Positions 9,733 to 20,607 of a stretch of DNA of 64,000 nucleotides are shown one piece after another (the stretch's first letter is position 1; the number at the start of each line of letters is the position of its first letter). Under the pieces are notes generated by a model. It saw only the letters and a program-made list of their open reading frames with translations, was not told the DNA's origin and ran no database searches. The position numbers and the translations under genes were made by a program. The DNA comes from Enoplolaimus lenunculus (taxonomy: Eukaryota > Nematoda > Enoplea > Enoplida > Thoracostomopsidae). The DNA lies in NCBI GenBank assembly GCA_030248215.1, contig JASANG010004103.1, positions 62,001 through 126,000 of the forward strand, written 5' to 3'.

Positions 9733-11263
9733 CGTAAGACAATAGGATTTTAACCCAACTGCTGGTTGAGATCGCAGTACAGAATTTTTTCTTACCAACC
9801 CTTTTAGTTGGTTCCTGATTGATGATGTATTAGGACCGTCTATCAATAGACGGATTTAGTGATTCCCGGGATCGATCCCATCATAGGTAGTCCAAGACCC
9901 GATTATAAAATTTTATACTGTAATTGAATACAAAAATTGCGTCTGACTTTTAGCTCGCGTCGCTCTCGACGAGTTGCCCACAAGCAGTGGCGGATTCAAA
10001 ATTATTGATCGAAACTTTTCAAAATACAAATGGTGGAAAAATACTCCCGAGCGACGCGAGCACAAAGCCAAAACGCCTTTTGAATGCTAAACTTTAATAC
10101 AAAATGTTGGCTTCGAATCCTGTTCGTGGATTACTCTGTTGGGATTGGGCTCCGTTTTGGATCGGCCATTCGTTGAGCCAAGCTAACAAACTTCGATGCG
10201 GTTGTCAGCGTTGAGGCATTTCGAAAAAAAACGTAGCGATATATAAAGACTCGCATATTTGAGGGGAACAGCCGACAATCATAAACCCAGTATCAGAAAC
10301 CCTTTGGACACATGGTTCATGTCAGCTGTTATTCGAAACGAAAGCCCTTCTTGTACCGACCACCTATAAGTCGTTATTTCGTTTCAAGTTACTGAGACGT
10401 TATCCAAAATATTTATTTAGTGTCTCTGCTAATACTCAGACCTCCCAAAATCACAACTTTCGTTGAAAATCGCGAAAAAAGTTCAATATCAAGCAAAGCT
10501 AGCTGTATACTGCGAACAATCAATTCAATCAACTCCGCTACCTGGTTTGAGGTCTACAACACAACTAACACATTCATTCATACGTAACCACATATAGCTA
10601 CCCCCAACTGAAACTTTTACTGCAAAAATCAAAAATTTCCCGCCAAAACTATTAGCTATGTGATCGACGGCGAAAACTAGCGTAGCTTATTTCAAATCAC
10701 TTGTAACAGATCGTACACCAACAATACAAGTCACATTTACTCAAGGGGCAAACAACCACGGCTGGCGCAGCTACCCCCATACCGCTCATTTTGGGGGCCC
10801 CCACACCTATAGGATTAAACATCCTAACCGGTTGAAACAGAAACCGCCAATGTTGTAAAATGCATCTGGATTCTAGTTCGCTAGTTTGAGAGCCTTTACC
10901 CTGGAGCTTGGGGTGGAGCTCTTACCCCTGTCTGCTCCGACACTGGCAAAAAACACCGTGTTGTACTTTCAACCCTAAGCAGAAATATGTTCGACAAATC
11001 CTATCTACTACGATCTTACCCCATTACGGCGACTTTCAATGTGACATATGTGACCACTTTTCACTATAGTCAACGCCTGTTTTGAAATACAGGAGAGAGA
11101 AATTATTTATTTTTTTTGTTTATAGAACCAGCAAACTGGTTTCGAGGTTCAGAAATATCTGATACAATCGTCATAGTATTTTAAACCTAAGGAGGAAATA
11201 TTACGTTTAAAAAAATTAGGCAAACTAGTGATTTCACTCTAGCTTTTTTTCCCGGGCCGGATG
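9733..11263. other. 1.5 kb without a supportable gene; hAT-like fragments only
   Basis: A GCAGTGGCGGATTCAAA end near 9994 and a GTCTGCTCCGACACTGGC end near 10945 look like termini of hAT-like repeats, but their partners are not clear. The remainder shows no coding or RNA signal. Confidence 0.5.
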
Positions 11264-11421
11264 CGGGCCAGTAGCTAAGCAGACAAGGGCGGACTCAGTC
11301 CCCCTGAAAGAGTTTTGGCCCTGAGGAAGAATTTTTAGGTAAATTTTCAACTTTGCCTGTAAGTCATTAAAAACCTTGGTATGCCCCTCGCGAAAAATGT
11401 TTAGCCCTGGCTACGGGCCTG
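11264..11421 (+). mobile_element. hAT-type MITE family 1, diverged complete copy
   Basis: It begins CGGGCCAGTAGCTAAGC and ends GGCTACGGGCCTG. The flanking 8-mers GCCGGATG and GCCGAATC match at 6 of 8 bases. The internal TTTTCAACTTTGCCTGTAAG and GTATGCCCCTCGCGAAAAAT blocks are recognisable. Confidence 0.85.
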
Positions 11422-12085
11422 GCCGAATCCAGGATTTTAAACAAGTTGGTGTAGAGGGGTTGAAATGATTTCAATGAATTGATGACATAGGTTACGGTTT
11501 CAAGTCAGCTTTACGATTAAAATTACACTGGTTTCAAATCTAATGCTTTTTACGATGAACAAAATCTGGCAAACTGTGTACTAACATTAATATATTCTTC
11601 TTTTGGTATTACAGTTCAAGACAAACTTTGACTTGTGGATCCAAGGTGGAACACATGCAAGCATTGGTCCGTCTCAATATGAATCAAAACCAAGATTATG
11701 AATTAAAGTTTAGCGATAAATTATCGCGTTCGACTTCTCGCTGGCTTCGCTCGCGCAATTTTTTTCTGCTCGCTCTGTCCGTCCGGTTAGAAATTTCTGA
11801 ATCCGCCAATGAAAATTTTCAATTCTCAACGCCTCCGAGTACGGCCACCAATTAAGACGGGATTTTCAAACTGAATTTTGTTAGAAAATTTTTTGGTGCC
11901 CTTTAATTGATGAAAGCTCGCTAGCGAAGCAAGCCAGAAGCCAGACGCATTTTGCATTAAAATCACATGAGAACCGATCAATTTTTGGGCCCGCTGTAAC
12001 TTCGCAGTGTCGCTGATGTGTTTTCGGGGGGGTGACAGGACCTACACTATTTAAGAGACTCTCTGATGTCCAGTTTTAACCATCA
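11422..12085. other. no supportable gene; hAT-like repeat fragment
   Basis: The segment 11630-11850 has GTGGATCCAAGG at one side, CTCGCTGGCTTCGCTCGCGC inside, and TTTCTGAATCCGCCAATG at the other. It resembles the 24.23 kb and 58.8 kb repeats. The 75-codon frame across it is explained by this repeat. Confidence 0.5.
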
Positions 12086-12089
12086 ATAA

Positions 12090-12353
12090 CCCTTTCACTC
12101 ATAGAGTATACTATGAGCAACTAAATACAATAATGTACGAGCAATACAACACACTGTGAGCAGTTTTTAACATTTATAACATATATGCGCAGTGAAAAAT
12201 CTCCACAAGACGTGAGAGCCTACTCGGGCTCGAGCGTCAAGCTCCTATAGCTCAGTGGTCATCGTAAACGCCTCCCACCCGTGAGACTGGTGATCGAATC
12301 TTACCTTGAAATTAAATTTCATATGAAATTACAAATATTCATGTGAGAAAGGG
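12090..12353 (+). mobile_element. MITE family 5, tRNA-like piggyBac-type element, subfamily A copy 1
   Basis: This 264 bp element starts CCCTTTCACTCATAGAG and ends TCATGTGAGAAAGGG, inverted at the termini. It is flanked by ATAA on the left and TTAA on the right. TTAA targets and CCC-starting ends are piggyBac hallmarks. Near the left end CTCATAG/CTATGAG forms a hairpin. The right third holds a tRNA-like segment (12241-12312) with box A TAGCTCAGTGG. There is no protein frame. The superfamily is inferred from ends and target only. An alternative is a SINE that came to be enclosed by inverted repeats. Confidence 0.85.
12241..12312 (+). ncRNA. tRNA-like Pol III segment inside family 5 element
   Basis: It begins GCTCCTATAGCTCAGTGGTC, whose TAGCTCAGTGG matches the Pol III A-box consensus exactly. 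The B-box position reads GGTGATCGAATCTT, degenerate against GGTTCGAATCC. The middle CTCCCAC has the layout of a 7-base anticodon loop with CCC. The acceptor and T stems do not pair well, so it is not a functional tRNA gene but a tRNA-derived module. No T-run terminator precedes the element end. Confidence 0.6.
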
Positions 12354-13736
12354 TTAAGAATCAGCATCCACAAGACTATCGTAAAGAAAGCACGTTTCAT
12401 TCTAATATACACCGTAGCAATACCGGCTCTTAGCTGCCACACGGTTAAAATACCCAAATACATATGTGTTGCGTTTAAGTTTGACACATGTCTGTAAAAG
12501 CAATATCGAAACTGTAGACATGGGATTGTTTGAGTTGTACCGGAACCGGAAATGAAAGCAAACGGATGGAGACACAAAGTAACGGAACAGTGATTTGAGA
12601 CTGGGTTGAACTGTAGCCGTTCACAGACTCAACCAGGGAGCTTAATGATTTTTGACCCAGCGTAGTAAAGAGGGAGTTCACACCCCCAAGGGCGTAGTGA
12701 AGAGAATGTCGGTGTCAAACCTCATTCCAAAATCCTGGTTAAACAGCGGAAGACCAGAGCCCATACATGGGAAAGGAAAGATGAGATATATCAACAGCGG
12801 AAACGTCTGTGGAGACAGAAAAACAGCCTATATGAATCTTCTAACTCCTAGGGGTCGTCAAAAAGTGATTAGATTAGGCTATGTGTACCCTCATGAAGTG
12901 AAATTTCGGCTACGATCTTGACGACTCCCAGGGTATCACAACAGTTCGTCGCTCACCGCTATTTGATCGACTCGACCACTGGTCGAGCGTTATTAGGCTT
13001 AGGGTTAGGATTGCGTTTTGAATAAATGCTTACATTTATCCATAGGCTTTATAAGACGACTGTCGGGTGACAAGTTGTCGGGCGATGAATTGTCGTAAAT
13101 TCGACTCCGTGTCTACTAAAATATTTACGAGTTTTTCTTTCTACAATCTATACGAGTGTGTATGTTAAACTGAATTTCAGTTTTATACTGAAACTTCAAA
13201 CAATGCCGAACCAAGATTTTAGTATACCTAAGATACAGGCACAAAATAGATCAGCTTCCGCTTAAATAGTACCAGAAACGAACATACGCAACCCTTATAT
13301 ACCTGTAATCATCCTAGGGTTGACTCATCTAACGATGCAAAGCCCCACAACGGTTATAAAAAAGAGAGACCTGTAGGTACAGCTTTACCGGGGTTATTCT
13401 AATATACCTGTGCGGTGAAAAACGATATTTGTGTTCCGTTTAAGCAAAGTTTGTGTAAACAAAACGCTACGCCCCCCTCCTGCGAGGGCTAATGTGGTGC
13501 ATATAGCAACTCTGCATGGGGCACGTTGTTTTCTACGAAGAACAGTATTTACATTTATTTGTGTGCCGTAATAGGAAGTAGAAAATAGGAATATAAAATT
13601 AATTTTTAAAATAATTTTTGTCACCAAATTACTGGTTTATCGTGTCTACAAATAATAAAATGTTAAATAAGGTAAGGCGGTATATACGACAGTTTTTGGA
13701 ATCGAATTATGACGCGGAATTTTGGAAAAAACAAAA
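12354..13736. other. no supportable gene; two minor repeats
   Basis: An 89-codon plus frame at 12652-12921 has no recognisable domain and overlaps an inverted repeat at 12846-12932 (CCTAGGGGTCGTCAA versus TTGACGACTCCCAGGG). Sequence at 12935-13110 belongs to the ACGACAATTCGTCG repeat family. The rest is unremarkable. Confidence 0.5.
12935..13110 (+). repeat. ACGACAATTCGTCG-type interspersed repeat
   Basis: It contains TATCACAACAGTTCGTCGC at one side and GTCGGGCGATGAATTGTCGT at the other, inverted relatives of one another. The same motifs occur at 18.89, 40.22 and 50.53-50.74 kb. The boundaries are approximate. Confidence 0.5.
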
Positions 13737-13970
13737 TTATGGAGCGGCGAACTACGAATTTTTTCATCAGCCAATGACAAAGCGGTTGCAATAAATTCGG
13801 TGAACTTCAATGGTTGTTCACACATGCGTACTAAATTCCTACCTATGGTTTCAAATGAATTATTGGCAGCTACAGTTTTTTCGAACGGGATTTCGGACAA
13901 AAATTTGTAAGCGTAAGTTGCGGCTGCAAATTCTCACAGCAAAAACTTGCACGTGCGAACAGGGCTTTAA
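13737..13970 (+). mobile_element. inverted-repeat element of TGCAAGTT family, diverged copy
   Basis: The interior (TTTTTTCATCAGCC, AAAGCGGTTGCAATAAATTC) and right end (AAACTTGCACGTGCGAACAG) match the element at 14.85-15.13 kb in the same orientation. Its left end is degraded. Short frames on both strands here are shadows of this repeat. Confidence 0.65.
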
Positions 13971-14537
13971 ACTACAGCAACATTTCAAAACGGTCAATTA
14001 TTTTTCATTTTGAAACTATACAACAAACGTCATTTCAAACCTCCTACAGAAATTATACAAAAAGCGAAATAGCATGTACACTGCCATCCAAAATTGTCCA
14101 AACCCCGCCCCCCGTCGCTCCAGACCGACATAACCAAACGTTCTTCTGGTTCAACATTTCAACAAAATGTGACCACTCCTTAAAAACAACTCCCTCAATT
14201 TTGAAATATATATATATATCTTAAATTCAAATCAATGAAAAGTTTACATTTTAACCATTAAAACAGACATTATTTAACTTTTAGTCGTCTTCAATAAGCC
14301 AAAAATGTCCCATTTATTTCAACAAAGACGGACTTAAGGCAGAAAGCACGACGCGAGAGGCATACAGAACCAGCCAGCTCTTTTTCTGTCTCTCAAATCT
14401 CAACGCCAAAACAACAAACGGACTTGCAATCATCTGCGGTAAATAATTTTAAATTGATTGATGTTTGTCAATGCAATTTTTATTTTGGGACACAAATTTT
14501 GCGACACAAAATCCAATCATCCCCTGGATTTGAATTA

Positions 14538-14654
14538 GGGTGGCGGTGTACTTTTGATGACGTTCGGCGCCGTTTTTTGACGTTCGACCGAGTTTTTTGA
14601 CGTGGGACGCCGTCCTACACAGGATGACGTCCCACGACAAGTATAGCGCCACCC
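14538..14654 (+). mobile_element. MITE family 3 (Harbinger-like), copy
   Basis: The ends GGGTGGCGGTGTACTTTTGA and ACAAGTATAGCGCCACCC form the inverted repeat. The interior is GACGT-rich and itself largely palindromic. The left flank is TTA and the right flank ATA. Confidence 0.85.
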
Positions 14655-14852
14655 ATAGAGTATGCACTTTTCCATTTTGAACAAATTGTCAACGTAAGTT
14701 TGAAGTAAAAATTAACCAGAATCCAATTGAAACATGTGTAAACATCAATCCAAGGTTTGCTCAAGTAGTTGCTGTTTTAGACAAAATTACAGCAAGAAAC
14801 GACTCAATTTCTAGCGGGAACAAATAGGTGTTCGAAATACGACATTACCATA

Positions 14853-15130
14853 AAGCTGTGTTCGCACACGCAAGTTATTGCTGCGAGAACTTTCAGATGC
14901 TAATTGCACACAGAACTTGCATTTTTCATCAGCCTGTGTGAAAGCGGCTGCAATGAATTCGGTGTACTTGCATGGTTATTCAAACATATGTGAACTAAAT
15001 TCCTAGCTATGATTTTTAATGAATTATTTGCAGCTGCAAGTTTTTCGAACGAGGTTTTGGACACAACTTGCAAGTGCAAGTTGCAGCTGCAAGTTCTCGC
15101 AGCGAAAACTTGCACGTGTGAATAGGTCTT
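14853..15130 (+). mobile_element. inverted-repeat element of TGCAAGTT family, fuller copy
   Basis: The left end AAGCTGTGTTCGCACACGCA and the sequence GCAAGTTATTGCTGCGAGAA pair with the right-hand GTTCTCGCAGCGAAAACTTG then CACGTGTGAATAGG. It is about 280 bp and non-coding. A related copy lies 0.9 kb upstream. The superfamily is undetermined because the TSD is unclear. Confidence 0.8.
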
Positions 15131-15412
15131 TTGAAATATTTTAAAATATGCAACTTTATAAAACCAAAAATAGCTGACGAAAAAACATATGAACCAGAAT
15201 TTCCAATTTATCCTCAAGGCATCAAAACTTGAACACGTCCAATACACATTTCACACGTGTACTTTAAATATATTTTATTAAATTTGCCTGGTTAAAAACA
15301 TTTCGGTAAATGTCTCTGGGGTATAAAAATCCCAGACCCCCATACAAATATTGGAAATGTGGTCTATTCAAATGCCGGAAGCCATGGGGGACAAACGGAC
15401 CTTAGCCTCTTC

Positions 15413-15608
15413 GGCCCACGTAAAGATCAGGGGTGGAACGTTTTTCTGGGGGACTGCAATAGAACAACCTTAAGCTTTAGACTAAATTTTTGCTTGGCTT
15501 AGGCTAACACTTACGCTTAGACGTAGGCTTAGTTGAATTAGGATGGCAAAAATTGCCTGAAACCGTTTGCTACCGTTCCGATAGTTTTCCGGCCGTGTTT
15601 TGTAGGCT
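15413..15608 (+). mobile_element. MITE family 2, GTAAAGATCAGG subfamily
   Basis: It starts GGCCCACGTAAAGATCAGGG, then GGAACGTTTTTCTGGGGGAC, followed by TTAGGC-type repeats. The right end (TTCCGGCCGTGTTTTGTAGG) is diverged. No TSD was established. Confidence 0.6.
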
Positions 15609-15756
15609 GGCTTGGCTGCGAGTCTGTTCATGCAACGCCCAGCTGTGTATATCAACATATTTAATATATTTTTCGTTTGAAATTCTTTTTAACCAAATCA
15701 AATTTTGGGTTCGGCAACATCTTTGCAAGAAAGGTATATTACTGGCATAGCTATTG

Positions 15757-16079
15757 GTAGCTGCGTCGTAATCAAGATTTTATTTCGAGAGGGGCAATGC
15801 CGGCGGAAGCACCACCCAAACCCCCAATTGGAGTGGGTGACCCTATCGTGGCAAGCTAAACTTTTTGGCGGATCACGAAGTTATAGAGTTGTGGGGCTTC
15901 TTGGGCATGTCTGGTCGGCGGCCACCTATCCTATCGCAAGCCCATGGAAAAGGATCACCTCCTAAAAAATGTTTTGAGCCTTTCAGATCCAGAAAATTAT
16001 CCCAAACCCTATTAACGGTGCTTTTTTTTCGATCCATGAATTTCCGGAGGGGATATGTGACTTCTACGCCCCTGGCTAC
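15757..16079 (+). repeat. GGGGCGTAG-ended interspersed repeat
   Basis: The left end is TAGCTGCGTCGTAATCAAG with TTTATTTCGAGAGGGGCAA, and the right end CTTCTACGCCCCTGGCTAC is its inverted relative. The left part matches the 1.57 kb repeat. Within it, AATGCCGGCGGAAGCACC resembles the start of the CAGTGCCGG hAT group, suggesting one element inserted in another. All frames over it are non-coding shadows. Confidence 0.45.
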
Positions 16080-16594
16080 TGGCTGCGACATATGGGGGTG
16101 GGTAGAACAAAATTTCGAGTGAAAGAAAAAGTTGCGTACCCAGCAGAAAACAAGCTGGGTGCATTTCTGAAGCGAATCGTTGTAATTAAACAGTAACATG
16201 AATTCCTAAACAACTCTAATCCGATGATTCGGCTACGGGTCTGAATTAATAAAATTGCGAGATGAGACAACTTCAACGGAAGGGCAAAATTGTCAAATTT
16301 TTGACGCTACAATTCGGCACAACTAAAAGTATATATTGTCAGCCAATTAATTATGACAATATTATGTGATCAACTGATGATAGGTGCTACACACATTTGA
16401 CAAAATGCGTACCAAAACAATTAAACCTGATAAAAATGTTAACATGTAAACCGAACTTATTACCAATTCGAAGCACAAATACTCTGTAACCATTCCACCG
16501 TTTGATAAATCGAATCATCCGCCCCACGCGTTTCAGTCACAATACAGCCCAATTTCAAGCCTAAAATTGCACAAGAACCAAGGACGAAGCGAGG
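16080..16594. other. no supportable gene; family 4 end fragment
   Basis: The segment 16366-16411 (AACTGATGATAGGTGCTACA then CACATTTGACAAAATG) is a right-end fragment of family 4. Nothing else was recognised before the 45-bp array. Confidence 0.55.
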
Positions 16595-17284
16595 ATGTTG
16601 TCACCGGTCGCCGCTCCCAAACCGTTATTCAGTACTGCCACGGAGAAACCGGTCGCCGCTCCCAAACCGTTATTCAGTACTGCCACGGAGAAACCGGTCG
16701 CCGCTCCCAAACCGTTATTCACTACTGCCACGGAGAAACCGGTCGCCGCTCCGAAACCGTTATTCACTACTGCCACGGAGAAACCGGTCGCCGCTCCCAA
16801 ACCGTTATTCACTACTGCCACGGAGAAACCGGTCGCCGCTCCGAAACCGTTATTCACTACTGCCACGGAGAAACCGGTCGCCGCTCCCAAACCGTTATTC
16901 ACTACTGCCACGGAGAAACCGGTCGCCGCTCCGAAACCGTTATTCACTACTGCCACGGAGAAACCGGTCGCCGCTCCCAAACCGTTATTCACTACTGCCA
17001 CGGAGAAACCGGTCGCCGCTCCCAAACCGTTATTCAGTACTGCCACGGAGAAACCGGTCGCCGCTCCCAAACCGTTATTCACTACTGCCACGGAGAAACC
17101 GGTCGCCGCTCCCAAACCGTTATTCACTACTGCCACGGAGAAACCGGTCGCCGCTCCCAAACCGTTATTCACTACTGCCACGGAGAAACCGGTCGCCGCT
17201 CCCAAACCGTTATTCACTACTGCCACGGAGAAACCGGTCGCCGCTCCCAAACCGTTATTCACTACTGCCACGGAGAAAACTTGA
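16595..17284 (+). CDS. doubtful open frame made entirely of the 45-bp minisatellite
   Basis: The frame starts ATG-TTG-TCA, passes through 15 repeats of a 15-residue unit (PVAAPKPLFTTATEK), and stops two codons after the last repeat. A unit of 45 bp keeps every stop-free frame open, so openness is weak evidence. Two other frames are also open, one on each strand. In this frame the CCC/CCG variant is synonymous and AGT/ACT gives Ser/Thr, while the other plus frame changes Gln/Glu and Gln/His. There is no signal peptide, no known domain and no obvious flanking splice site. It could be one exon of a repetitive, proline/threonine-rich protein or plain non-coding DNA. Confidence 0.2.
   Translation: MLSPVAAPKPLFSTATEKPVAAPKPLFSTATEKPVAAPKPLFTTATEKPVAAPKPLFTTATEKPVAAPKPLFTTATEKPVAAPKPLFTTATEKPVAAPKPLFTTATEKPVAAPKPLFTTATEKPVAAPKPLFTTATEKPVAAPKPLFSTATEKPVAAPKPLFTTATEKPVAAPKPLFTTATEKPVAAPKPLFTTATEKPVAAPKPLFTTATEKPVAAPKPLFTTATEKT
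16604..17278. repeat. 45-bp minisatellite, 15 units
   Basis: The length is exactly 15 x 45 bp, with almost no divergence. The unit begins CCGGTCGCCGCTCCCAAACC and continues GTTATTCACTACTGCCACGG then AGAAA. Units 1, 2 and 10 carry CAGTAC instead of CACTAC. Units 4, 6 and 8 carry CTCCGAAA instead of CTCCCAAA, so units 3-8 form a 90-bp higher-order pattern repeated three times. The unit is GC-richer than its surroundings and has no similarity to the MITE families here. Confidence 0.97.
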
Positions 17285-18013
17285 CTTGTACCCTCATTAA
17301 CAATTTAGAAATTCTATCTTGATAACAAATACTTCGGTCTTCTACGTGTTTTCCACCGATCTAAATTGGCCAATACGCTAAAGCTTAGAGTATGAAAACA
17401 GGTCTTGCGTGACACAGTATTACAATTGCAAGTAAATTCAAAAATATACCCACCTATTGTGGTTCTCTATGAGCGTTTGAAAAAAAAGACCTAACAACTA
17501 CTACCTACAGGGTTGAACCATTTTTTGGGGCTTATATATATGGACCACGCTGAGTCACATTAATATACGGGTGTAATTATTTCATTGAACTACGCACCAT
17601 TTCAAGTTTCAACGGTACGCAGAGCAAGCGGCTTGGAGGTGAAATTTTTTAAGCGTTTCGAATTCGCCCCGTGAGTTAAACTCAATTCCGGTTCTGTAGC
17701 CGGTACCGGCAGAGTCACTACTTGTTCCGCTGACGCGATATATAATTTAAGCTTTACCAGGATATCAAATAAATTTGCTTGTTCTATTTATCCAGCCAGT
17801 AAAGGGATAATTTATTCTTTGTGCCAACGACTTCAAAGCCCTCACCTACGTTGTATATTTGAAAAAGGTTAGATTCAGTCGTCCAGGCTTGGCTACAATT
17901 TGAAAATTCGCCTTTGAAACATAATTTCACAAATTTCAGAGGTATATAGTCCTTGTTAATAGCGACAACCTACAGCTCCATGAGAATTTTTGGCATCATA
18001 CGATGCAAATGAC
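17285..18013. other. no supportable gene
   Basis: No repeat family or coding signal was recognised. The sequence is moderately AT-rich. Confidence 0.55.
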
Positions 18014-18187
18014 CAGTGCCCGAGTAGACAGCGGTGGTGGTTTCGGCTAAACTCGCGAGCGAAGCAAACGAGAAGCCAGACGCATTTTAAAACTTCGGCG
18101 GTATTTGATTCAACCAGTTAGGGTGGGGTCCTTTTAGAGGTAGAGTCCCCCAAATGGGGAATATGGGTGGTGGCTGCTCCGGCGCTG
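18014..18187 (+). mobile_element. hAT-like MITE, CAGTGCCGG group
   Basis: The left end CAGTGCCCGAGTAGACAGCG and right end GGTGGCTGCTCCGGCGCTG are inverted relatives. The interior includes CTCGCGAGCGAAGCAAACGA, shared with other CGAAGC-type repeats in the window. The superfamily is suggested by the CAG...CTG termini only. Confidence 0.65.
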
Positions 18188-18240
18188 CATGACTGTACCA
18201 GGTGTGTCATGTAAATAAATATATTCTCATCTATTTAAAT

Positions 18241-18298
18241 TAATATATAAATATATATATGTATATATATGTATATATATGTATATATATAAATATAT
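18241..18298. repeat. TATATG microsatellite
   Basis: Repeated TATATATG units with TATAAATA interruptions. Confidence 0.85.
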
Positions 18299-18421
18299 GT
18301 TCATGACGCAACTAAAATATTAACTACACATCTGTTGAACAGTTAACGATTACTGATTGCCCCCTAACGCAAAAAGACTGATAAAATTCGACAAGTTAAA
18401 ATTGAAAAAATGTATTGCATG

Positions 18422-18583
18422 CAGGCCAGTAGCCAGCTCATCTTGCTAGGGGGGACTAAACATTTTTCAGGACGTGTAAACAACGGTTTTCGATGACTTT
18501 TCCAAGCAGGGTTGAAAATTTTCAATGACGGTTGGACAAAATTCATCCGGGGGGGGGACTGAGACACGCTGGTTGTGGGCGTA
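18422..18583 (-). mobile_element. hAT-type MITE family 1, complete copy with perfect TSD
   Basis: This 162 bp copy begins CAGGCCAGTAGCCAGCTC and ends near GGTTGTGGGCGTA. The perfect 8-bp TSD ATTGCATG lies at 18414-18421 and 18584-18591. The hallmark blocks are in reverse orientation. Confidence 0.88.
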
Positions 18584-18591
18584 ATTGCATG

Positions 18592-20451
18592 CATAAAGTA
18601 GGTCAATAATTAATCAAATCACAATTATTTTACGTTTAATGCTACATTTTACGACTGACATAAACTTAAAATTGTTAAATTTGCTCCAATGAAAAGCTAG
18701 TAAACTGGCATGCAAGCAAGGTAGAATCTGATTGGCTGTTGTAAACGTTTCTACATACATTTAGGCTTAAGTTTAGGCTTTGGCTTAGAAAACGGTTTTC
18801 CTCAGCCCAAACCGAACTTTTACTAAAGCCTTTAACTAAACGTAGTCTAAGCCGTAATGGTAAATGTCAGGGAAACTGAACAAAACGGTATCACGACAAT
18901 TCGTTACCCGATAACTCGCCGACCGACAACTTGTAATTTGAAATTTCGTCTACTCGACAATTCGTTACCGTATGCCTAGACTTACGATAGAGGGGCCCAA
19001 ATTAATGTAAATAAGGTTAAAGGTATAAAAATCTACGCAACTTCGGGACTGAATTGGTTTGAACCAGAAAACCAACCTTTAGAGTTTGCCCTATAAATTT
19101 CGAGTTCAGATCAAAATATTCCCAATTGTCAGCATATTTTTTCATAATGCTATCATGCTAACAAACACTACGACTCGACCGTACAAACGGTTTTAATCGC
19201 CCAAGTGACGCATCAACGTAGTTTAAAAACTAACGGAAAAACTCTTAAATTTTAACTCAAAATAGTGAAAATGTAACAAATTCTACATAAAAAAATTATT
19301 ATTATTTTGGCTAAAACTTAAACGTTCCTACGTTTGTAAAACCGAAATTTTTCGCCACCGAATTCTTTGTATTCAGAGCTATTTAAACAATCAACCACAG
19401 CATTCAAAGCTGCATCAGACAGCTATTTTAGCACAACATTTTTCGAATTACAAAAGTTTCACTAAATCACTGACAGATAGCAAAAGAATATAAAAGTAAG
19501 CAACGTTGCAAACAAATGTTTCAAACAAACGCTTATTGCGCACATATGGCCAGTCTCGCACACTTAGGCAACACAAATATACCTTTTTTTGCAAGACCTA
19601 CTGAATTATTAACATTTTCGCCAGCTTAACTGTTCTGTTCCGATGCCGTTTGGTCCGTTGGGCCCAACGAAAACGTTTCTCCGCTAGTCATACCTTTGGT
19701 CTAGCAGATATACCTCGTTTTTTGGCATGTACAATCTAACCAAATAACCTATTTGCATTCTAAGAATCGGTTGTTAGCATGCTAGTTTCTTGAGATCGTC
19801 GTACATTTTCCGTCCACGTTTAAGGTTAAGGCCTAGGCTTAGACAACAGTTTAGGTTTAGGCATAGGCAAGCCGTTTCCTAAGCCTATAACCATGCCCAA
19901 TTCGGGCAATCAACAGTCAACTCACTCGTGTAAGAGTATACAGCATGAAACAAGTTCAGTTCAATCGTTGCTTAAAGGATTTTGGAAACGAGGGCTGCGT
20001 TCAATGAAACTTTCGAATATGGATTTATTCTTACAAACTGAAAAATTATATATCAAAGGACTAGTTACAAAACACACCACACTGAGGGTTTTGACCCCTG
20101 CGCCCCAGCCCGACCACGCCCTAGAGGGAGTGACAGGTACAGAGCATGGTACGTTTACAATCGTATACTTTTGCTCAAAAAGGTATTCTAGAATTGAAAA
20201 ATTTGTATCGGTTTGACAAGAACCGGTACAATTAGCTAAATCCAATCTTATCCGTCAACCCGGACACCCGTTCACAAACGGAAAATTTTTGGAAAGACAT
20301 TTTTCAGCTCACAACATATACAACTTCAACATTTGAAATATTCTTGGAAAACTCTGAGACTGTGGCAGGTAATAAGTATTTATTTAGTTTTTAGATTCGC
20401 TGACCCCATAACCAGAGATGCGTTATTCTGGTACGCAAAATAGCGCACGCG
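18592..20451. other. 1.9 kb without a supportable gene; family 2 fragments
   Basis: TTAGGC-rich fragments at about 18755-18850 and 19818-19892 look like broken family 2 interiors. The segment 18886-18978 belongs to the ACGACAATTCGTCG repeat. A 107-codon frame at 19893-20216 has no recognisable motif and no clear splice sites. Confidence 0.5.
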
Positions 20452-20607
20452 CAGGCTCGTAGCCAACTCACCTTGCTAAGGGGGCTAAAATTTTTTTCAT
20501 GAGCGGCATACAAAGGCTTTCGTTGACTTATAAGCAACGTTGGAAATTTTCTAGGGGAGCCATAACTTTTCCAGGAGGTACTTGGGCCACATTTGGCTAC
20601 GGGCCCG
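20452..20607 (-). mobile_element. hAT-type MITE family 1 copy
   Basis: It begins CAGGCTCGTAGCCAACTCAC and ends GGCTACGGGCCCG. The hallmark blocks are reversed (TTGACTTATAAGCAACGTTG). The flanks share only about 5 of 8 bases. Confidence 0.85.

Noticed and set aside
12241-12312. A genuine tRNA gene
   Set aside because: Box A is good, but the T arm and acceptor stem do not pair, and the same block recurs inside four transposon copies. It is a tRNA-derived module.
16567-17322. The alternative plus and minus frames over the 45-bp array as genes
   Set aside because: They are open for the same arithmetic reason, and their variant sites change amino acids more than in the 16595 frame.
19893-20216. 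A 107-codon frame on the plus strand
   Set aside because: It follows a broken TTAGGC repeat, has an open frame on the other strand over the same region, and shows no motif.
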